Shown here: positions 52,556 through 63,553 of the stretch, in pieces
How the letters are laid out: the number at the start of each line of letters is the position of its first letter
Numbering within the stretch: the stretch's first letter is position 1
Assembly: GCA_963575745.1 (NCBI GenBank)
Contig: CAUYUJ010019893.1
Location: 589,210 to 653,209, forward strand
Source of the DNA: Prorocentrum cordatum
Lineage: Eukaryota; Sar; Dinophyceae; Prorocentrales; Prorocentraceae
Direction: 5' to 3'
Length of the DNA: 64,000 nucleotides
Notes under the pieces: model-generated
Seen by the model: only the letters and a program-made list of their open reading frames with translations
The model's database searches: none
What the model was told of the DNA's origin: nothing
Translations under genes and position numbers: made by a program

Positions 52556-53647
52556 ATGTCGGGCGCAACTGGCTCCGAGGGTCAGGCCGCGGTTCCTGTC
52601 GACGGTGGCGGCGCGGTCGCGAATGCGGCCCGTCGGAGGGAGCGCGTCGGGTCGGCGACTGTCGCGAAGCTGCGCCCGCACGCCAAGAAGTGCCCCAAGC
52701 CCCCGAGGGGCTCCGACCAGCAGGCGAAAGACTCGTACCCTCTCTTGAAAGAATTGATTCACTACCTCATCGCGAAGCCCGCCAGCATGCGCGGCACATT
52801 CAGGTGGCACCGCGAAAAGTTCCTCACGACTACGACGATCGCTGAGGCCGCTGCGCAGTTCACGAAGGTGACCACGTTCAAAGGTGGGAAGGAGCTCGAG
52901 ATGTTCTACGTCAACTATCTGGTGTCCTCCAAGGGCTTCACCATTCGCTGCTTGACGACGCTGAAGAAGAAGGACGAGGACTCGATCGCGCAACTGATGA
53001 AGTACCACCTCGCGTTCCCCCTCAGCCTGACCATGATGGAGGACCTCATCGTGCACGATGTCATGACGCTCTTCCTTGACAAGCGCGGCACTCAGGCTGA
53101 CACGAAGATCGAGCTTCTGCGCGAGAAGATCGAGCCCGCCCACGGGATTCTGTGGCACGTCTGCGGCTGCTACAAGTTGCACGTGGACAATGGCTACATC
53201 CAGCAAGTGGGGTTTCGCAACGGCGACAAGGTCGACGTCTCCGAGAAGAAGATCAGCGACGAGTACGACCTCATCCAGAACTGGAGCGATTGGAGGGCAT
53301 CTTTAGAGCAGAAGCCGTTCCCGCCCTTGAAGCTCCACCTTTTCTTCTCGCCCGGGGAGGTCGGGAAGCAGGGCCCCTGCGTCTTCAGCGACAAGGCCTG
53401 GACTGCGAAGACCGAGGACTACGAGAAGCTGGTTCAGGAATGCTACGCGCGCTGGGAGCGCGACGCCAAGCCCGCGGTGACGACGAAGGCGGCGGTCAAG
53501 ACGGAGGTGCAGAATATCGCCGACGATAAGAGGAAGTCGTCCATGGCCGAGGCCCGCAACAAGGCGAAGGCGAAGCTCGCCAGCAAGAAGGACAAGCAGA
53601 AGCACGGCGTCAAGAAGGCCAAGGCGAAGGCCAAGGCGTCGGCGTAG
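52556..53647 (+). CDS. Unknown protein, 363 residues, Lys/Ala-rich C terminus
   Basis: Soluble, globular-looking protein with strong third-position bias. The frame is open upstream to 52202, but the spliced-leader relict implies the mRNA began near 52483, so the first ATG after it is chosen. Features: a low-complexity N terminus (~1-50), a mixed charged core (~60-310, containing DLIQNWSDWRASLEQ and LHLFFSPGEVGKQGPC), then a basic tail (KAKAKLASKKDKQKHGVKKA, ending KAKAKASA). No catalytic motif or known family is recognised. The neighbouring downstream gene has a similar KAKAKPKAKAK segment, which may indicate related location or binding (nucleic acid or nucleolar) but proves nothing. Intronless, as expected of a retroposed copy. 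Confidence 0.65.
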   Translation: MSGATGSEGQAAVPVDGGGAVANAARRRERVGSATVAKLRPHAKKCPKPPRGSDQQAKDSYPLLKELIHYLIAKPASMRGTFRWHREKFLTTTTIAEAAAQFTKVTTFKGGKELEMFYVNYLVSSKGFTIRCLTTLKKKDEDSIAQLMKYHLAFPLSLTMMEDLIVHDVMTLFLDKRGTQADTKIELLREKIEPAHGILWHVCGCYKLHVDNGYIQQVGFRNGDKVDVSEKKISDEYDLIQNWSDWRASLEQKPFPPLKLHLFFSPGEVGKQGPCVFSDKAWTAKTEDYEKLVQECYARWERDAKPAVTTKAAVKTEVQNIADDKRKSSMAEARNKAKAKLASKKDKQKHGVKKAKAKAKASA

Positions 53648-53996
53648 CGACGCAGACGATGATGAGCCAGACGACTCGGGGGCACCGCCGAGGGCGAGGC
53701 TGCGCCGGGTGCACGCGCGCTGGGCACGACGCGCGCGCGGCCGAGGTGGCGCGCAGCGAGCGGTGCAACTCCGCTCTGATCGAGAGCCATTGGGGAAAAA
53801 CACAATCATGGTAGGAGGGGGAGGGAAGCAGGACACGCGAGGAGGGGGGAGGACAAGGGGGAGGGCGGGGAGGGGAGACGGGGGGAGAGGAGGGAGAGGA
53901 GGTGGAGGAGGACAAGGTGAGGATAAGCCTTCAGCTTACAGTCCTTCGAGATCGTCGAACGTTCTGGGGTGAAATCATTTGGCAACTCATGTTGGC

Positions 53997-54034
<38 letters not shown>

Positions 54035-54179
54035 CTTTCTCTCTCTTTCGGTCGAGGTCCGAGGGCCTCTTTGTCCGCGGTCCTGCCCTTAGGGGCCCGA
54101 GCAGGCGCGGGGGCTTTACACTGCACCAATGCCCCGCCAACACCTCGCCTTGGACGTGCCCCCACCTCCCCCCATCGGC
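53648..54179. other. Intergenic: GGA tract and CT dinucleotide run
   Basis: GGA-rich DNA at 53812-53930 and (CT)n at 54000-54045. No gene is supported. Confidence 0.7.
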
Positions 54180-57100
54180 CCTGCCGGGAGGAAATCTGCA
54201 ACATCGAGGTGGATGCGACGAAGCACAGGGCCCTCTCCACGACGTTCGGCGTGCCAGGGTTCGGAGTTTCATTCACGATGGCGACGTGCTACTTCGTCAA
54301 GAAACGATCGTGCCAGCAGCAGCTGTATTGGACGTACAGAGACGTTTACAAACTGTGCAAGTTCAACTTCTACAAGAGCGAGGAGAGCAAGTGGGCGTAT
54401 GCCATGAAACCGCAGTGGGTGAAGGCCTTCATGGAGCTCCTGGGCTGCAATCAGATAATCCCCTCCCCGACGAGGCTCGTTCGAGGTGAAGAGTGTGGAC
54501 TCAACCCCGAGAAGTGCTTGCCGCACATATCGGTGTCGACCGTCGGCTTCCTCGTGCATTCGGTGAGATGGATCTTGAATCAAGCGCAGGGTGGTGGGCT
54601 CCGGAACAAGACAGACAAGGGGTGCGTGCGAGTCCCTCCTCACCGCGTTGCTCGCGCAGGTCCCTGACGCGTCCATCGACGTCGCGATGTGCTCGAAGTA
54701 TGCGTGCCAGTGGCCGCGACCTGCTCCGAAGCCCAACGGCATCAGCGTCGTCACCGTCGAGATGATTGATGGGGTTGTGGACATCACGCCTTTGCTCGAC
54801 GCGGGCGCCAATAGGAATAGAGCCCCCAACGCCCACGTGGTCGCCAGGCAGCTCAAGCTGAAGTACCCCCACGACGTGAAGGCCCCCATCAAGAACTTCC
54901 TCGGATCGACGATGCAGGAACCGAAGCTGCAGGCCGTTGCTGCCCAGGTGTTGACGATATCCCTCCGCCTCGAGGCCAAGATCCTGGCGGTGGGCAAGAC
55001 CGTCGCGCCCAGCGACGCCCTCCAGGTGGAGTGGAGCGACGCCTTCGACGCCACTGGTGGCATGGAGCTGGACCACCAGTTGGCCTGTACGTCGCGAACT
55101 GCAAGCACGCATCTGCCAATCAGACGGCGTGGTTCATCAGCACGGACGAGGGCATTGCGCACGCGATGCCCTTGCAGAACAGCGTCTTGGCCTTGCCTGA
55201 CAACACTGTCATCTTAGGGATCCCTCAGGTTCGATGTTCCAGGGGAAGCGTTGTGAGTCCACCTCGGGCCCCTAACCCCCACCGCTGCTCAAACCTCGTT
55301 GACGCACATACGCCAGGATCAAAATCAGGAAACGGGGGTGGTGTATATAAACTAACACTAATAGAGGTAAAAGTTATATACAGCGGATCAGGCCCCGGGT
55401 GATTTTACCTAGTGTGCGATCATCGTGCGTGTGATTTTTGTTGGTTGCCGCCTGGAGGTCGATGCGTGTTTTGACGCTGAGCCAGTCGAGGTGGTCGGCA
55501 CCAAGCGGAAGCCGAAAGATGACGAGCTCAACCCCTCCGAGACTCAGAGCCAGAAGATCCAGAAGGCGTGGGTTGAGCGGCACTCTGTGCATGGCGCGAA
55601 AGCGACGTGGAGACCACCGACGAAGCACAGGGTCGGGGCCAAGCATTGGATTCAGAATATCGACAACCAGATCAGGCAGTCGACGGAGCTCGGAGGACTC
55701 GTACTTTTCAAATTTGATGCCAAACGGAGCGGTCTCTGGAAGCATTGGTCCACGTGGCCATTCTTGGGCATATCCATGGACCTTGGGCCGAAGGGGCTCG
55801 CAGGCTTCAACGCCATGGAGCGGTTCTTCGCGCTCAACGTGGACAAGATGCCAGACCACACGCACGGCTGCAACAGGGACTTCGACTTGGCAATCAACCG
55901 CATGGGCCTCAAGGGGTTCTGGATGATCATGATGGTCGTGTGGAACTGCGCGTTCGGTCCAGAGCGGGAGCACATGCGCAAGCATCTGCTCCACGAGGCC
56001 ATGGACGAGCGCCTACGCTCCTCAACTCCTGAGACGCGCCCCTTGTTCACGACCCACAGCTCTGTCTTGCTCGCGTGCTTCCAGCGTCTTGGTCATATCT
56101 TCAATGATGAAACGCCAGTGGTAATGCAGATAAGAAACGGACGCGGGCTCCTTCAGGCGACATCAGGTGCAACCTCAACCGCTTCATGGGCTCGCAGCAC
56201 ACGGCCTTGTTTCGGCACCCGAGGTGGGAGATCGACAGGTTCGAGAGGTCCTGGATGGCGTTGGAGCTCGACCTTCTCAAGTCGAAGAAGGTGGTGGAGA
56301 AGGTCAAGGTCGCGAAGGAGCACGTGGACAAGGTGACGGAAGGTGGATCCTCGACCTCAGCTGGGAGGATCTGTTTCGAGGATAGGGCGAGCATGGCGTT
56401 CGCCCAGAGCGCAGTCGTCGCCAGTGTGGTCATGCTGGAGAACCCCACCAACAAGAGGCTCGCGGGGACCATTGCCCACAATGCGAAGCCTGTCATGGAC
56501 TGGCACACGAACCAAGCCAGGTCTTCGCAGTCAGCTTCCGGAACTCAGGAGTGGGTATTGGAGCAGGTTTCGGGCGGGCTCATGCAGCACATCCAGGACA
56601 TCGTTGACGGCCTCAGCAGCGCACCGATGTGCGCATCGAACGACTTCATCATCACCAAGGTGCTAGCAGCTGCGCGCGATGAGTTCGCTCGTGGCGTCGA
56701 GGACGATTTCGCGGACATGTTCGGCCACCACGCCCTCACTCTAGTTGCTTGCAGGTTGAGGAGAACCATGCACTTGAGCAGAGGGCTGCCCTTCGGGTTC
56801 GCGAAGGTCCTCCTGAGGGACAAGGGCCCCGCACATGAACTGTTGGAGAATTTCAAGAAGGACATCGAGTTGTGGGAGAGGTGCAAGGCAGAGGTCGCCG
56901 CGACGACGTCCCAGAGTGCTCTCATGAAGCGCCACCTGTTCAACAAGGTCTCGGTGCAGCAGTTCATCGTGGCGTGCACCGAACTGAAGTTCAAGATCGA
57001 GGTCCCTTTGATCAAGCTGGTCGTGCCTCGAGTGCGCGGCGTGCTGCAGACCCAGATCGTGGAGGACATCATCGGCTGCCAGAAGAACACTCGCATTACC

Positions 57101-58462
57101 ATGGCCCAGAAGAAGTTCAAGAAGCCAGAGGCTAGCATGGGGGCTGTTCTGCGGAAGGAGGTGATCACCAAGAAACACAAGCATACCGGCGTCACAATGG
57201 ATATCCCGTTGGAGAGGAAGACGAGCAAGCTCCCTCCAGAGGCGTTCAAAGCCGTGCCGAAGGACCGTTCGATCGATGCGAGCCAGGTCGTGTCAACTGC
57301 GGGCACGCCGCCATGGTACTCGCCTGGCCCTGGCAACCACATGATCCCGATCGTCGACTTGCAGTTAATGAGGGACGCGTTTCAGTACGGCTTTGGGTTC
57401 GAGGGCGTCCAGCACGCTTGGCTAGGGGAGCTCATCGACGTTCGCCACAAGATAGTGTTCCGCATCGAGCGCGTGCACAGGGATGACGAGTGGTACTTCG
57501 GCCTCGATCATTTTCCAGATTCTTGCGTGTTGGCGTGGCCTGTGAAGCTGGTGAGGCTCGCTGACATGATCAATGCGAGGGGGATTTTCGTGGAGTTCCT
57601 GAAGGGCGTGGTCGAGCCGAAGCTCATCAGCATCTTCAGCGCTAAGGACGTGAAGGCTTACAGCGTGGAGTGGAAGAGCTTCCCGACCCAGCACAAGCAG
57701 TTCACTACCGTGTGCTGCCAGAAGATACTCTACGCGAATCCTGTCAACCGCTTGTTCACGCTGGGGATGGAGCCTGTGTCGTTGCTGGAGGTCGCGGCGA
57801 GGCAGGCATTTTGGAACCTCAAGTCGTCCTTCTTGACCAAGCTGGCCACCGAGACCTTGGCGTTGGACGTCTCCCAGGCGAGTGGGCTATGCGTGCTGCT
57901 GGTGAAGATCACGCAGAAGATCCTCCAGTGCAGCGAGGCTGATGCGCTGGCCTTCGCTGCCAAGAGGTTGGCAGTCAACGACGTCTCTCTGGAGTACTCG
58001 GTCGCCCTCCTCAGCCTCGACGAGGCGTTGGACTGCATGGGCCAGAGCGACGCCAAGAAGATCCACGAGGAGCAGCAGGCCATGACTTCCTTTAGAGACG
58101 AGAGGGCCGCTTTTGCGGCAGAGCATTCCGGGCTGCGGAGGCGCATCAACGACCGGGCCATGGCGAAGGCGAAGGCCAAGCCAAAGGCGAAAGCGAAGGA
58201 GCGCGCGAGGATCGATTTCAGGGGCGAGATCGCCCAGGCCGAGGCTCGCAGGTACCTCCCCGACGGCGCGTCGATCTGGAAGAGCACGGGCATCCCGCCT
58301 CGTTGGCGCGCGCACGTGCCACCGAGGGCTCGCATCAGCGAGCCGTGCGACGGCGACGAGGCCAAGGCGCTGGCCATCATCCTGAGGCGCGTCTGGAAGC
58401 AGCACTGCGAGATCGTCGGCACGGTGTTCGACTCCACGCCGCGGGACTTCGTGGTGGAGTGA
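54180..58462 (+). pseudogene. Large unknown gene (~1,350 codons), one intron, three frameshifts
   Basis: Continuous coding signal in three frames. The first part (from about REEICNIEVD; first ATG at 54278, MATCYFVKKR) shifts by one base near 54620 and again near 55090. It reaches the intron at 55229, continues at 55458 (VDACFDAEPVEVVGTKRKPK), shifts once more between 56111 and 56160, then runs open to a TGA at 58460. The last segment alone is >750 residues. Features: charged helical stretches (DLLKSKKVVEKVKVAKEHVD), a basic KAKAKPKAKAKERAR run ~100 residues before the end, and a C terminus ending in DFVVE. No domain is recognised. Each shift is a simple one-base event, so sequencing indels are as possible as true decay. 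Codon bias is intact in all parts. Confidence 0.6.
55229..55457 (+). other. Predicted GT-AG intron with direct repeats at its ends
   Basis: CAG|GTTCGATG at the 5' side and GAG|GTCGATG at the 3' side. Removing 229 nt joins ATC CCT CAG to GTC GAT GCG in phase (IPQ-VDACFDAEP). The interior is AT-richer (GTGTATATAAACTAACACTA) and has stops in the joined frame. AGGT(T)CGATG is repeated at both junctions. Confidence 0.65.
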
Positions 58463-59510
58463 ACCGCCCCGCCCTCCAGAGGCTGGCCGAGGACGGGGAG
58501 GAGGAGGCGGAGGAGGGGGAGGAGGAGGATGAGGAGGAGGAGGAGGAGGGATAGGAGGTGCAGGGGGAGAGCGCGGGGGAAGAGGAGAGGAGGGGAGGAT
58601 AAGGAGGAGGAGGAGGAAGATCAGGAGAACGACGGAGCTCAGTTGCTCCGGCCTCCGCGCCTTGATGGCGCGCAGGCGCGCGCGGGGGGTCGGGCGCTCG
58701 GAGGCCAGCCTCGCGCGGCGAGGCGACGCGTGGCCACGCTGCGTGGCGAGTTAAACCATTCCTCCTGGCCCCTCCCCCTCTCCTCCTCCGTCCTCCCCTC
58801 ATCCCTCTCTTCCTCCATTGTCCTCCGTATCCCTACTCGTCGTCCTCCTCCTCCTCGTCCTCCCTCATCCTCATCTTCCTCGCCCCTCTCGTCCACTTCC
58901 TCCGTTTCCTCCTCCGTCATCCGTCAGGTCAGGTCGCTCGCTTTGGGGATCCCTTGCCACGTCGCCCACCGCGGGGCACCCACACCCCGAGAAGGGGGCG
59001 CGGGCGAGGGCCGAACGGGGGGGAAGGAACGGGAGGGGAGGAAGGGGGATAGATGAGGGATGAATACGGGGAGTAAGGGACGGGGGAGGGAGGGGGCATG
59101 GAAGAACGGGGGGGTGGGGGCGCGGGGTGAGGGAGGAAGAAGGGGGGTGGCGGGGGAAAAAAAGGAGGGGGAGGGATGAGGAGGAGGAGGATGTGGATGG
59201 GGTAGGGGGAAAGAATGGGGGAACGAGGAGGAAGAGGAGGGGCATAACGAGGAGGACGAGGCGGAAGGGGGAGGGCGGGGGGGGGATGGGGCCTCAGGAT
59301 TTTTCGCGCGAGGAACGGGCCTCGTGAGACCGCCTCGCCCTCCAGGCCGAGTTCGAGGTTCCGCGGGGGCCTGCAGGAAAGGGGTGAGAGAGAGGGGGGA
59401 GATCAGGACGAGGACGAATGCCATGATGACTAGGAGGAGGACGGGGAGGAGGAAACGGAGGAGGGGGAGGAGGAGGAGGAATGAGGTCACCCAATGAGCT
59501 ACCTGAAGCA
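58463..59510. repeat. GGA and CCT polypurine/polypyrimidine tracts, no gene
   Basis: GGA-rich at 58497-58620, CCT-rich at 58765-58920, then a long GGA/GGG-rich degenerate stretch to 59490. One-sided charged frames here are compositional. Confidence 0.8.
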
Positions 59511-60180
59511 CAACACCTTGCGCAACGCTACGTGCGCAGGACCCCCCTTTAGTTTCAAACAGATGGGGGCGTCTTGCTCGCCAACACGTGGACGCCCATC
59601 ATAGCTGCTAGCTATTGCTATAGCTCGCTGTGCGACGCGGGTGTGGATCACCTTGGGCTCTCTTGGGGGGGGGGCATCTTGGTTGCGCTCGGGGGGGGCC
59701 TGGTTTCCAGCGTGCTGAGCCACGCCTTACTTGGAGCCCTCTTGAGGGCCGTCTTGGGGCCGTCGGGGCCGCCTAGGCGCCCTTTTTGTCCAGATTGAAG
59801 TCGCATTGCCCCCCATTGGGGGCCACCCTGGTTGCGCTCGGAAGGTCTGGTTCCCAGTGCGTCGAACCAAACCTTGATTCGGATCGCTCTTTAGCCCTCT
59901 CGGGGGCCGCCTTCGGGCCGCTGTGGCGCACTTTGCTGAAGCCGCATTGGCCCCCTTAGGGGCATTGTGGTTGCACTCGGAAGGTCTTGCTCCCGCAGTG
60001 CCGAGCCAGACCTCACCTGGCCCCCCCCTTTGGGGGCGCCCCTGGAAGGGTCTTTGGAACTGTCCTGGGACAGCCCTGAACCTTGGTGGAGCCATCGGGG
60101 GCTATATTGAGCCGTATAGCGGGCAACCTTGGGTGGCCGAAGATTGCCGCTTTCGCGCGCCCGACACCACTTGAGGATTT
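59511..60180. repeat. ~120-150-bp tandem repeat, three copies
   Basis: GGTTGCGCTCGGAAGGTCTG-type landmarks at about 59681, 59830 and 59949, with GGGCCGTCTTGGGGCCG and GCATTG.CCCCCATTGGGGG parts. No gene. Confidence 0.7.
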
Positions 60181-61684
60181 TTTTAACACGCGCTGGTGGT
60201 GTATAGCATTTTCTTCCTCAACTCTTTTGCCGGAGTGACCTTTGGCGCGGATGCAACGGGGCCCCCCGACCACCGATTGCGATGCGATAGTACCATCTTG
60301 CGCGCTTGAGTTTGGCCCCCCCGCGGCCCCCGCGAAGCCGCGCGCCGAAGGTCACTCTTACATGGGTCACTCTTGCGTGTGGCCGATTTTGCCAGGGGGT
60401 CCATCAGGAAGCGAGGTGGGGTGGGGGGGGTAAGGTCAGGGGCAGCGTGGAGGAGCTCGTCTTCCGCAGTCTCGAGGCGTGCGGCAATGCTCACCAGAAG
60501 GTTCCAAGACCGAGGACTGCGCCTCGTCGAGAGCGGTTTGGGGGTGTCTGAAAAACGGCCGCCAAATACATTCGTTGATCTGTTGACCAGGAACCCAGAC
60601 CTCCGACGTCATGGTTTTTCTTTCATATCGTCGGCCTCAGGGGTCTCGACCCATTTCCCTGGACCAGTTGTTCATCCTTGCTCGTTTTCTGACGGTCCAA
60701 GGCCCAGTCAGGGCCTCCAGAGGCCGAAAATATTCAAAAACCTCCCACCATGATTTTGTTCATTGCCCGAAGGGGTCTGGGAAGCCACAGGGGGGGATAG
60801 GCTCAGGGGGGCGCGCATCGACGCCCAATCGCGCATTCGTCTCGCCGGCGTGGGCTTGACAACCCACCCCGCCTCGGAGCGTGCGGATTCGCTGTCGGGG
60901 GGCTGTCGGCGATGCGTTGCCGATTCGAGAGCGCTGTTCTTCCCCCCCTTTGCGCTAGCCCCCTCCTCGACGTTCCCCCGCAGTCAGTGCCTCGCCGACT
61001 TTCCCTATCGCAGCTTCCTAGCTACTTCCTGTTCCGGAGGTGCAAAAGCAAGCACACAGGCACAAGTCACCGTCGACTCCCGGGCACACATGGGAAGCTT
61101 TCTGGGCCGGGGCGGGGAACGAGAACCCAGAAATTGTGGAAAGAGTTTGGGCATCCTCGGATGTGTGTTGTGTCTGTTTATTTGCGTGCGTGTGTGTGTG
61201 TGTGCGTGTGTGCATGTGTGTGTGTGCGTGTGTGTGTGTGTGCGTGTGTGTGTGACTGCTTATGCTTCTCCCCCTTCTGGCTCCGCCCGGCCGCTGCAGG
61301 GCTGCCGCCACCCCCTCAGCTGCTGCCCGGCGCCGCAGCCGGTTCCCCCCTCGGCGCTCTCCCCGCCGCACATCGTGACTTGCCTGAGCGCGCGCCCAGC
61401 GTCCCCTCTTCCCTTCGCGCCGGGGCCTCCTCTCCTCACGTGCACCGCCCGCGGCAGCATCTGCATCCAGCGTGACCCCCTGATGCCCGATCTCCGGAGC
61501 GGCTACCCTCTGCCCAGCCGCAGGCGCAAAACAAGTGTGGGTGTGTTTGAGGGCCCCTCCATCTGCGCCTTTCCGCCTGGATCGGGCCGGAGACGGCCAC
61601 AGCGGAGCTTGAGCTCGTGCTCCGCGGTCCGCAGGGGGTGTCCTGGTTCCTCTTCGCGCGGGCTCGGCTGGCGGTGGCCATTCC
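60181..61684. other. No supported gene; GT microsatellite at 61185-61255
   Basis: Mostly unique GC-rich DNA. A TGTGCGTG microsatellite lies at 61185-61255. Open frames cross it and carry no recognisable motif. Confidence 0.5.
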
Positions 61685-62452
61685 ATCCCTCGTCCTTCCC
61701 AGACATCCTCTCGTCTTACAGTCGGCACTGACTAGTAGGTCGATCTTGCCAAATCAAGGGTACCCTTGTGTCCTGTGTCTCGCGACTTATGCCTCCTACA
61801 TTATTCCTATGGCAATGTGGCACTCGGAAGGGTCTTGTGTCCTCTCGCGTGTCCTGTCCAATCAAGTCCGACTGTATGATGTTCCTGCCTACTTTTGCCT
61901 TGACCAATCCTCCTCCTCCTCCTCCTCCTCCTCCTCCTCCTCCTCTTCCTCCTCCTCCTCCTCCTCCTCCTCCTCCTCCCCCTCCTCCTCCTTCTCCTCC
62001 TCCTCCTCCCCTCCTCCCTTCCTCCTCCTCCTCCTCCTCCTCCTCCTCCTCCTCTCCTTCCTCCTCCTCCCTCCTCCTCCTCCCTCCTCCTCCCACTCCT
62101 CCTCCTCCTCTCCTCCTCCTCCACTCCTCCTCCTCCCTCCTCCTCCCTCCTCCTCCTCCTCCTCCTCCTCCTCCTCCTCCTCCCAGTCTCCTCCTCCTCC
62201 TCCACCTCCTCCTCCTCGTCCTCCTCCTCCTCCTCCTCCTCCTCCTCCTCCTCCTCCTCCTCCTCGTCCTCGTCGAGCACCAGGAAAGTACCGACACTGG
62301 TGGGATTTCGCGTGTCGCCCCCTGGGATGCGATTGCTCGTTCGGCACTGTTTCGATATTGTTCGAAGTGTTCGAAAATATGTTTGGGATGTTGCCCCCAA
62401 GTACAATGGTAACAACATAGCCCTCGTCCTTCCCTGACATCCTCTCGTCGTG
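61685..62452. repeat. Segment bounded by 29-bp direct repeats, containing a ~360-bp CCT microsatellite
   Basis: CCCTCGTCCTTCCC(A/T)GAC followed by ATCCTCTCGTC occurs at 61687 and 62421 with one mismatch. Between them lie unique DNA, a pure (TCC)n tract (61911-62270) and a partial copy of dispersed repeat family D (ATGCGATTGCTCGTTCGGCA, AAGTACAATGGTAACAACA) at 62285-62420. Confidence 0.75.
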
Positions 62453-63322
62453 GAAATAGTCGCGCCTGAAGGTTCTGACCAGTCATATCTCAAAATAAGG
62501 CCACACGGGTGACCTTTGGGTGCCCCTGTGTCCTTGCATCTGCGGCCCGTCCTCCGTGGTTTTGGTTGTCCAGCCCTTCAGGGTGTTGACGGTCCACCGC
62601 CCGAAAAGTGCCAACTTCGGCGTCCAAGGCCCGTGCGCCCTTTCCGCGTTCGGGGGTCCGTGCGGGTCACGCCAGGACCGAAAAGCACATTCTCGGGATA
62701 AGAAGTGGTCTCCAGGACGGGGTCCAGACCTTTGAGGAGCCACGTTTCTCGGGGGTGGACAAGAGCGGGGTGATGACTACAAGGAGACGTCTTTGCTGTA
62801 GCCATGGTATCTTTTAGACTCATGGCGCCTCTTCTTGTTCCTATACGACCCGCGGCCCTCCTGGACCGCGCACATGCCTCGGGACATGAGTTGCGCCCAC
62901 GCCTCTTGGACACCCCTTCTTAGACGCCCTCGAGCTGAGAAATGAACAGGACGCCGGTTGCTTGGATATCGAACGATCCGCGCCATCGGAATTGCCGCGA
63001 TGGTCCAAGGTCTAACGATCCACGCGGTGTCAGAAACCAGCGCCGAAGTCATCCCGACTTGGCCCCCTGCGACAACGATCCATCCCTGCGGTGCCCGCAG
63101 ACGCCCCGACCCCTCCCACAGGGGCAGATGTCGAAAACGTCCACTCCAGATGCCAGAATCGGGAAGAACTCGCAGTGAGACCTGGCGGCGTCGGAGGCTT
63201 GGTCGACAGGATGCCCCCGGTGGTGCCTGGGGGCCTCCAGATCGGGGCGTCAGAGACGTGGGTACAGGGGAACGCCGATTTCCACGTTTGGCTACACCCT
63301 CGGTTAGGGGGCCCTGGGCTCT
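62453..63322. other. No gene seen; one dispersed-repeat fragment
   Basis: 62815-62885 (TCATGGCGCCTCTTCTTGTT, CCGCGCACATGCCTCG) matches 30013-30085. The rest is unique, without convincing coding features. Confidence 0.45.
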
Positions 63323-63553
63323 AGGCCTCGTAGGTGGGGTCGGAGTAGATGGGGTCGGATGATCGCGCCACATCGGCGATGCATCGGCGATGCATCGGCG
63401 ATGCGGCTCGATGTGGGGCCCACTTTTCGCAACGCCGACGTCGCCGATGCATCGGGAACGTTGCCAGTGCATCGCCGATGCATCGCCGATGTATCGGCGA
63501 TGCGGCGCGATCCTCCGACCCCATCTACTTGGACCCCATATCCAGGAGGCCTC
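63323..63553. mobile_element. GATGCATCGCC foldback element, copy 2
   Basis: Ends AGGCCTCGTAGGTGGGGTCG and ACCCCATATCCAGGAGGCCT are inverted. Inner arms TAGATGGGGTCGGATGATCG and CGATCCTCCGACCCCATCTA. The centre is filled with GGCGATGCATC / GATGCATCGCC palindromes as in copy 1. Confidence 0.75.
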
